Shown here one piece after another: positions 56,754 to 64,000 of a DNA stretch of 64,000 nucleotides. Origin of the DNA: Watersipora subatra. Taxonomy: Eukaryota > Bryozoa > Gymnolaemata > Cheilostomatida > Watersiporidae. Within the stretch, counting starts at the first letter, position 1; every line of letters starts with the position of its first letter. The position numbers and the translations under genes were made by a program. The stretch is taken from positions 51,003,026 through 51,067,025 of the forward strand of contig NC_088717.1 of assembly GCF_963576615.1 (NCBI RefSeq), in the 5' to 3' direction. The notes beneath the pieces were generated by a model, which was given only the letters and a program-made list of their open reading frames with translations, did no database searches and was not told where the DNA came from.

Positions 56754-58012
56754 GTATGTCTCGACTTATAAGTATCTATCCAAAACATTCTCTCATTCTT
56801 TCAACCACTTTGGTTGTAGTAATGAAATAAACATTCAAGCTTTGCAAAGTCAGCCTTGGACGGAGCTGTAAATTTTATATAGGCTTTACACCGCTTCCTG
56901 TGTTCAATATTATTAACTATTAGACATCGGAAAATATAAAAAATCTTCACTTGGCGCCACCTGCTCATAGAAAAAAAACTTTCAAATTTTGTTTTTCTGT
57001 TAATCATCAACCTTGTATCTAGTAGTGGAACAGTTTAAGCCTGTGATTTGCACAATTGTTTAAGCTTGTAGTGTAGGCAGCGCCTTTTTTCTACACAGAA
57101 AAAATCAGCAGGTAATATGGTTGGAGAATGTTTTAGAATAGTCACATTGTGTTGACTAATTTCTGTGGTCCAACAATATAACTCTGTGCCTGACAAACCA
57201 ACACATTACAGGGAACATAACTTCAATTTTTAAAAATTATATTATCCAGCTTCAATAACTGGATGGTACTTTTTGTTCAATCAACATATTTTCATGAAGT
57301 TTGATGTACATATTTAAAACTTGAAGTTTTATCACTGGAGTCAAGCTTTGTGTGGTCCAATAAAAGTAATTGATATTGATTCATGCACAATTTATGCCAA
57401 AGGCCCAAACTTTACAAAGTTTATATTAGATACTAAATAACTGTCAGAATATTAGCAGTCGCGTAACTTTAAAAGGCTAAGCTTGCGGATTGTGGAATTT
57501 AAATGCAATGTTTGACTTTTCGATGTGATCAGTTGTTGTACAATTTCCAAGAAAAAAATTATATTTTTTTTAAGTTGCAGCAAACAATTCAGCATTTGCT
57601 GTACTTGGTAATAGTAAATTAATTTTTGCTATAATGCTTTCCTTTTAAAAATTAGTTTTTAATGAGACAAAGTAAACGTATTAATAGTCATGCATTCTAA
57701 TATTATATGTAAACAGCAAAGTTATCAGAGACAAGCTCCAATCTGCTGATAATCAGTTATTTGTGATAAGCCACTCTAATCAACAGGTGACAGCTAGCTG
57801 GCAACTGTTGCAGGTGCAATCACTATGAATTGTGATTTACGATTTTCCCACTTATGGTCATTCGTTGGTGATTTCAAGTTCAAAAACGCTCACTATACCG
57901 TCTGTCATAAACCTGCCTCTACCTCATTTATTATGTAAAAAATTTCGTATTGTTTCTTGTCTGGAAACGCATTCATTTCTTTTAAGGAAACGACTGTTGT
58001 TGGATTTTGTAG
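56754..58012 (+). other. Fucosyltransferase intron 2, right arm
   Basis: 1.26-kb intron, the mirror of 28537-29796 in the left arm, with well preserved alignment. No transposon insertion or other gene is seen in either. Confidence 0.75.
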
Positions 58013-58194
58013 ATTACATGAAGTACATGTGCGACTTGGTTAATGAAAGGCCACACAATGTCTGGCATACGTTCAGCAAAGACTACACTCCAAATGACTG
58101 TGTGAATATCTCTCGACCGGACCAGCCATGTGCGTATTACAACTTCAGTTGCCCATCAAAGAAGATTTCTCATTTGAATTCTGATGCATTTTAA
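58013..58194 (+). CDS. Alpha-1,3-fucosyltransferase last exon
   Basis: After acceptor gattttgtag the exon completes GAT and reads DYMKYMCDLVNERPHNVWHTFSKDY, then a Cys-containing tail (NDCVNIS..DQPCAYYNFSCPSKK) to TAA. GT10 enzymes typically have C-terminal cysteines in disulfides, and this copy keeps three that the left-arm copy partly loses to a stop. Confidence 0.85.
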
Positions 58195-58404
58195 TCTGAC
58201 ATTACTTTTGAGTAAAGGTTAAATGTGTGGCTCGAAGCAGCCCACCCAAACGACAACTATGTATGGATAGTTCTCGCTGTTTATTTAAACCATAGCTGCT
58301 CGTTATTATAATTCTTCCAATTGTTAATTTGTGTGTATCATAAATATAAAAAAAACTTTTTTTTTTAAATGATATGAATGAATAAATGAATACTATGAAT
58401 TAAG

Positions 58405-58640
58405 GGAGTATCTGTGATTGAGTGGTTAGTGCGCCAGCTTATAATCAACAGGTCCAGTGGTTCGAGACACACAAGGATTCGAACCTGGTGTTAGGAAGGG
58501 CATCCAGTCACAATTGCTCTAGTGCCAAACTTCACGTACAAATGGTAAAAAACCATTTGCAGTGGCAACCCCTGATGCGGAAAAGCCGGAATAAGGAGCG
58601 CGAGTGTAATACAATAAACTTCAATAATGTTAGAATTTAA
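58405..58640 (+). mobile_element. tRNA-derived SINE, V-SINE-like
   Basis: The head has GAGTGGTTAGTGCGCCAG (A-box region) and GGATTCGAACCTGG (B box). It is followed by the central motif TGTTAGGAAGGGCATCCAG and the tail block GTGGCAACCCCTGATGCGG..AAAAGCCG, which are recognisable in SINEs from many aquatic animals. It ends near AATACAATAAACTTCAATAATG. The left arm has a truncated copy (27890-28015). Confidence 0.75.
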
Positions 58641-58997
58641 AACAAATCTTCATTAGCAAATATTGCCTGTTAAAGATGGATAGAGATCAGAACTGCAGTT
58701 CGATGCTAACATGAACACCAATAGATGTATTAAATTCTAGACTAATGCCCCTTGACTCGTGGTCTAACAGACCGGCAGCTATTTCGGTAATTGCCTTCTC
58801 TTTCTCAATTTAATGAATTATTGGCAGCTTACTGAATAATCTCACTGGTGCTAATCCCACTGCTGCTAACTCTTGCATGCTTCAGTCTAATCCAAATGTC
58901 TAATGCAGACTTTTGCGATGATGAGTTGCGGCAGACTTTATTAATTATTGTCTCCCCTTGCGGTTACATGATGCTGGACTGCAGCCCATCTATAGGC
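58641..58997. repeat. Right arm segment matching 27465-27830
   Basis: Non-coding; reverse complement of the left arm up to the satellite junction. Confidence 0.75.
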
Positions 58998-59434
58998 ACA
59001 TCTACAGACCAACGCAGTAACACCAGAACTAGTCAGGTGTTACTGCATTGGTAGTAGTCCAATGCAGTAATACCTGTACTAGTCAGGTATTACTGCATTA
59101 GTAGTAGTTCAATGTAGTAACACCTGACTAGTGCAGGTGTTACTGCATTGGACTATTACCAATTCAGTAACACCTGACTAGTACAGGTGTTACTGCATTG
59201 GACTACTACCAATGCAGTAACACCTGACTAGTACAGGTGTTACTGAATTAGACTACTACCAATGCAGTAACACCTGACTAGTTCTGGTGTTACTGCATTG
59301 GTAGTAGTCCAATGCAGTAACACCAGACTAGTACAGGTGTTACTGCATTGGTAGTAGTCCAATGCAGTAACACCTGACTAGTACAGGTGTTACTGTATTG
59401 GTAGTAGTCCAATGCAGTAACACCTGTACTAGTC
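58998..59434. repeat. Hairpin satellite (short array)
   Basis: About nine units of the same hairpin satellite as 24184-25352, again with the centre in both orientations. The array is about 440 bp against about 1170 bp in the left arm. Confidence 0.9.
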
Positions 59435-61740
59435 ATCGGCATTAGAAACTTTCACATAATTAAGCAGATCGTTATTTTCTGTATTGTACTGGCTCACATG
59501 ATGATCCTTCACAGTACACAAGACTGGCAAAGTCATTACTATAATAAGAGCCGTATCCGTCTATCTGTTCATCCAAAACCATCATACGGGATTCAAACTA
59601 GTGACATTTGGTACCATAACATTCTAAAACCTGCACTAATCAACCACCTCGCCACATTTGAGAATAATTGTATGTATAGCTATTACACTCGCTGATTGCA
59701 GACAACATTTGAGACTGCCTGGGTGTTAGTCGAAGTATGATAAGTAAGACATATAATCTTGTTTCTTTGTTCAGCACAAGTTTTCAGGTAGACATAAACA
59801 AACTTATCATGCCTATCCGGAGCACCAGCCAATGTACCTTGTAATGTGTCAAATAGTATTGTGTCTGAGGAGTTGTCCAACCTTTAATGCTATTTTTAAA
59901 GACTTCAGCCTTTACACATGTGCCACTAAAGCTGTTAAATAGACACTAATAACAAGGTCACACAATTCACAACTTATTTTATTTTTCTAGTTCTCAATTT
60001 TTGAACAATTTTAGCATCTAGTGCGGTGGCATGTTGTAGCATGATGTTTACTAACAGTGGATGGATAAGTTTTATACTGAACATAATCAATGGAATGAAT
60101 AATCAATAATCAATAATGAACATAATGGGCAGATATAGACGCCGCTTTTTAATCAGTTGCAATTTTGCAATAAAAAAGCAGCTGCCAGTGCTACATGATT
60201 AACTCTATTTCCCTTTAAAGCATTTGATACGGTGTCACATATCTTGAGGTCTCCACCAATTTACTAAGTGAGAGAAGATATTATCAATTATCAATAGTAT
60301 TGATCACAAATTTAGAAAAATATTAGCGGAATGCCTGGCGTTGCACGGGTATTAAAACTCAGCCACTTGTCATTAGCCTGGCACATTGCCAATGGCTAAT
60401 TTAAGTAAGCTAGTTATCTATCGCTCTTATTAATGTACAGACTGACGTTGCGCCGTAACGGAGAGCGGTAGCGTATTTTCACGCACAAAGCGACATATTT
60501 CGTCCAATGAATCCATCAATCTCGCTTAGCGCAATGGTTTGGCATGTCGTCTAACAAACGGGAGGTTCCGAAATCAAATCTTACGCGATACATATTTTTT
60601 ATTCCGAGATTCTACTAGTTATAATTAGTTATACAAACTACACAAGTACACATAGCCAAACTTTGAGATATATGTATATACAGATAAACTATTGAGTGTG
60701 AGAATTATACTTCAATATCTGTACTCTATGCATTATAATAGTATAATAATCAAATGCATGTTTACTATTTATTTGATACTTATTTTTAAATAAATATTAT
60801 AAATATTAAATCAACATTAATAGATAATGAACAAATGTTTTTTAATCATTGGTTTGTTATTTAGTCTATCTAATCTCAGCCTGTCGTTATTGACCATGAA
60901 TTATCTGTAATGTGAACATCTACAAGCAAGGGTATTACTAACTCTAGAGTGCTCTTACGCATCAATATTCACCCACTTCATACATGAAAATCATACATTG
61001 TTGACACTTTTTTAACACTTCAATTGTGCTTGACTATAAAATTAATGGTCGGAGTGTTTGCTCTTAGCTTGACTTATTTTAAAAGGTTGACGTCTGATGG
61101 GTTGACATCTTATTGAAGTCACTATTAATGGTTAACGGAAAATTGATTTTCCCTGTTAAGTGCTGCCTTTTAAACGAGTTCTGGTTGCATCCTGGGTTCA
61201 AAAACAACTTGCAGCAATATCAACCCCTTTGTTGAGAGCGGTCAAGCAAGACAAATAGACGTTTTTACTTTTTCGAAAGCATATAACGACAAGTGAAAAG
61301 CATAAGAAATGAACAAGGTAGATGACTGCATCCTTAGTTTCCTAAATGTGAAATTTATTTTGCTATTTGTTGTCATTCTGATCATGTTTTTATCTTTCAC
61401 TTGTATTATAATTTATTAGAGCTGCCGTTATGTGTATGAATGTTTATGTTAGTGTTTTACTGACACCTCATTTGGCATGATCCAAGGCATTTGTGAGATT
61501 GAGATCTGTTGAGCAAGAGGTTTGTGTGTGGTTTTTTAATATTTTTGCATGAATACCCTCCTTTCCCACTATTTATGCGTATGAAAAAATTAGACAAATT
61601 ATTAATTATTACTATTATCAATTATATTATTATATATTATTATATTATTAATTATATTATTATATTTTTAGTTATTATTGTACTACTGTATTAAAGTGTC
61701 ATTCAGTATTATTTTGATTGGTAGTGTGCCTCAAGATTTT
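59435..61740. repeat. Right arm of large inverted duplication, outer non-coding part
   Basis: Reverse complement of 21935-24183. It contains the mirrored SINE-like unit (59435-59690). The end of homology is close to 61740 (TTGATTGGTAGTGTGCCTCA); the left arm meets its TA/TATTGTTA tract just outside the matching point. No gene. Confidence 0.85.
60323..60668 (-). mobile_element. Helitron-like element, mirror of 22946-23291
   Basis: The plus strand reads TTAGCGGAATGCCTGGCGTT at the left and AACTTTGAGA/T at the right. Confidence 0.6.
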
Positions 61741-62119
61741 GTAAAAAAATTATTGAAAATCACCGCTTCAGGGCATTTTTGATAGCAAACATCAACTCAT
61801 AGACATGTTTCTTTAGCTGAATTCAACAACCTTTGGTACAAGTCAGTAGCAAGATTGTAAAGGAAAAAATCTTGTCAAAATTAAGAGAAACAACTGAGAG
61901 AAATTAAAATTGGCTACTTTAATATCTGAATGCTGATTGAATTGGGTCCGTAGACGTAAAATACACCTCGAGTTCAAAGCTTCAAACACAATATTATCTT
62001 TCATTAGCAGATTTCATTTTTAGAGGCCAGAAAGAATAGACAAGTATTTTTTACCCAAGACACAAAACACTTTAATAAAAAAGGATATATATATATATTT
62101 ATATATATATAAAAATGCT

Positions 62120-62191
<72 letters not shown>

Positions 62192-62430
62192 CTTGCATAA
62201 ATATACATATATAGATATACTTGTATAAATATAGATATACTTATATAAATATACATATAACTACAACTAAAGTTTTACTATACATGTATTATAAAATAAT
62301 GTAGTAAAATAAAAGAACTCTGCAATAAATTGAAGCAAGTAGTAAAAGTTATGTAAAATAGTTACACTTAACTTTCAGCTACTGGCAGTTTCATGACTTG
62401 TTCTGTCAATTTTCACTTCTTTTGTTAAGT
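61741..62430. other. Junction region between duplication blocks
   Basis: Contains TA-rich tracts (62085-62190) and a half copy of the 17.28-kb palindrome family (about 62250-62420, AGCTACTGGCAGTTTCATGAC). The third copy of the K+ channel-FUT spacer begins at about 62430. No gene. Confidence 0.6.
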
Positions 62431-63639
62431 GGCTGGAATCTTAAGATTGGCAAAGACATAGAAATGCAATGATATATTATATACACAAATACTTTGGCAG
62501 TCTAGAGCGATCTCCGATATCGCTAGATGCGCCAAAAAAACAGAGAATAGTTATAGATACAATGATTCTACTATACTGAAAAGTCGATGGTTAGCCTAGT
62601 TGCTAGAATGTAGCGCTGCCAAACTGAAAATCAGAAGATTTCAAACCCATATGAAACAATCATTTACCCCAAATGAAAACCACAGCTTCAGAAAAAAGAC
62701 GAACATACAAGGCTCTTCTTGTACTAAAGATAATGTAATTTAAAAATTTTGAGAAACTCTATGACAAATTTTTACAACTGTCACCATCTGCACTCCTAGG
62801 GTATGTTGACTGCTTGCCTTCTTTGTAGACAGCAAAGAGTCAGACCATGTAAAGCCCGTGTCTTAATGTTTATTCACTTCTGGCCTTCTTCTACTTTTAT
62901 ATTCTATTCACCTTCAGCTATCCTTCACACGCTACCTGTCAATTTATTTTACTATAATAAGAACTGTGTCCAGCCATCTTTCTGTAGCCATGCTTAGAGA
63001 TTCGGAAACTAAAGTTTTCAATTAGATGCTAAGCTATGGCTTTCTGCCTGGCTAGCTGACACTCATCATCTGCAACAATCAACCACTTTGCTGCACTTTG
63101 GAATCACTGCGCAGTTACTTATTACACCAAACAGTTTCACACAGTGCTTTGAACAACCAGGGTATTAGTTGTCTTTAAAAGCCAGTAACCTTCCAAGAGC
63201 AAATATTTGTTTGATCACCTGTCTGGTAAACAGATTCATTTTCTAAAAAAAGTCTTTTAATTCAAAAGCCTTGTGCATGGAAAATTGTACTTTACTAAAT
63301 AATGTTTTCATGTCATCTCAAAAAGCCTTCCAACTGATAGTTCTATTAAATATTTTTCAAGCAACCATGATTATATTTACTCTCTTTTGAAGCTTAATTG
63401 AGAAATCTTGGTTGGATGATAATGAAACTGAAATAGAATGTAAAACTGTGGAGCAGACAAGCGGAGCAGTAGCAGCTTAATAAAGATGACTTGCACACAT
63501 AGTTAAATATAAAACGGAATAAAGATGGATTATAATATAGACAAGGTCAATGACAGGAAAGACAGCTGATTGAAGATAAACATATGTACATGTGGATAGA
63601 ATATATATTTGTGCTGTTGGACAGATTGATACTGGTGAA
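62430..63639. repeat. K+ channel-FUT intergenic block, third copy
   Basis: Direct repeat of 34880-36149 and inverse of 50048-51300. It breaks off at 62430, before the position where a fucosyltransferase exon 1 would be, so this unit lacks that gene. Confidence 0.8.
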
Positions 63640-63872
63640 TTATTTAGATATTTCTGGTGTGCTGTTGTAGTTTGCTTTAAGCTCCTCTTTCTCTCTCTTC
63701 TGGTTGTGTTCATAAACCACAGCAAAGTTTCCTCCCACGATTGCAATAGGAAGAGCGGTTATTGTTAGACCCACAAGCATCACCACGATGGTAACTAGAT
63801 AGCCCGGAAAAGTTGTAGGATACATGTCTCCATAGCCAACTGTTGTCATAGTGACAATCACAAACCAATATG
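63640..63872 (-). CDS. K+ channel pore/S6 exon, intact third copy
   Basis: Acceptor gttgttgtag, then AYWFVIVTMTTVGYGDMYPTT, S6 GLTITALPIAIVGGNFAVVYEHNQKRE and a tail of about 20 residues ending PEISK and TAA. It is 233 bases with no break, unlike the 36.2-kb and 49.8-kb copies. Like the 7.3-kb gene it has PIA in place of PVP. Upstream exons would lie beyond the window edge, so whether a whole gene exists cannot be seen. Confidence 0.82.
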
Positions 63873-63944
63873 CTACAACAACACAAAATAACTGTATTTT
63901 ATGTGGAGAAAAAGAATTAATTTGATACACTCATGACTGCATGT

Positions 63945-64000
63945 ATACATAGGCACACACACACCCACACATGCAAACACACACACTTGTACGCACGCGC
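63945..64000. repeat. CA-rich microsatellite (window edge)
   Basis: Start of the CA tract equivalent to 36440-36905; continues out of the window. Confidence 0.85.

Overview
This is animal nuclear DNA: AT-rich, with intron-split genes, GT/AG splice sites, tRNA-derived short repeats and many decayed transposons. The mix of a Shaw-like K+ channel, a Golgi alpha-1,3-fucosyltransferase, RLE-type and CR1-like non-LTR elements, Penelope, BEL/Pao, hAT and Helitron-like repeats suggests a marine invertebrate, probably a lophotrochozoan such as a mollusc. No species can be named from sequence alone, and nothing bacterial or organellar is visible.

Layout. 1-7.3 kb is a transposon graveyard: a hAT MITE with clean target duplication, a hAT transposase relic and a BEL/Pao pol relic. 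7.3-11.9 kb holds three exons of a voltage-gated K+ channel gene (minus strand, phases agree), with a 19-bp minisatellite in one intron and a 0.67-kb foldback palindrome upstream. 13.4-16.1 kb is a CR1-like LINE relic split by a hAT-like insertion. 16.6-20.9 kb has a Penelope fragment and a near full-length RLE-type non-LTR retrotransposon preceded by a tRNA-like Pol III promoter.

21.9-61.7 kb is dominated by a large inverted duplication with arms of roughly 12-15 kb (about 21.9-36.4 kb and 49.8-61.7 kb). Each arm carries a hairpin satellite, an alpha-1,3-fucosyltransferase gene and a K+ channel pore exon. In the right arm the fucosyltransferase is intact over three exons (418 aa, type II membrane topology). 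In the left arm it is broken at codon 3, at a splice acceptor and near the C terminus. The spacer holds a K+ channel pseudogene (T1-S4), two more RLE retrotransposon copies embedded in TA microsatellites, and head-to-head Penelope copies, each ending in an identical hammerhead-ribozyme motif. From 62.4 kb a third copy of the pore-exon block begins and runs off the window.

How it fits together: an ancestral unit 'K+ channel 3' end followed by fucosyltransferase' on one strand was amplified in both orientations. One fucosyltransferase and one upstream channel gene stay open, and the 63.6-kb pore exon is also intact. The other copies decay while mobile elements fill introns and spacers.
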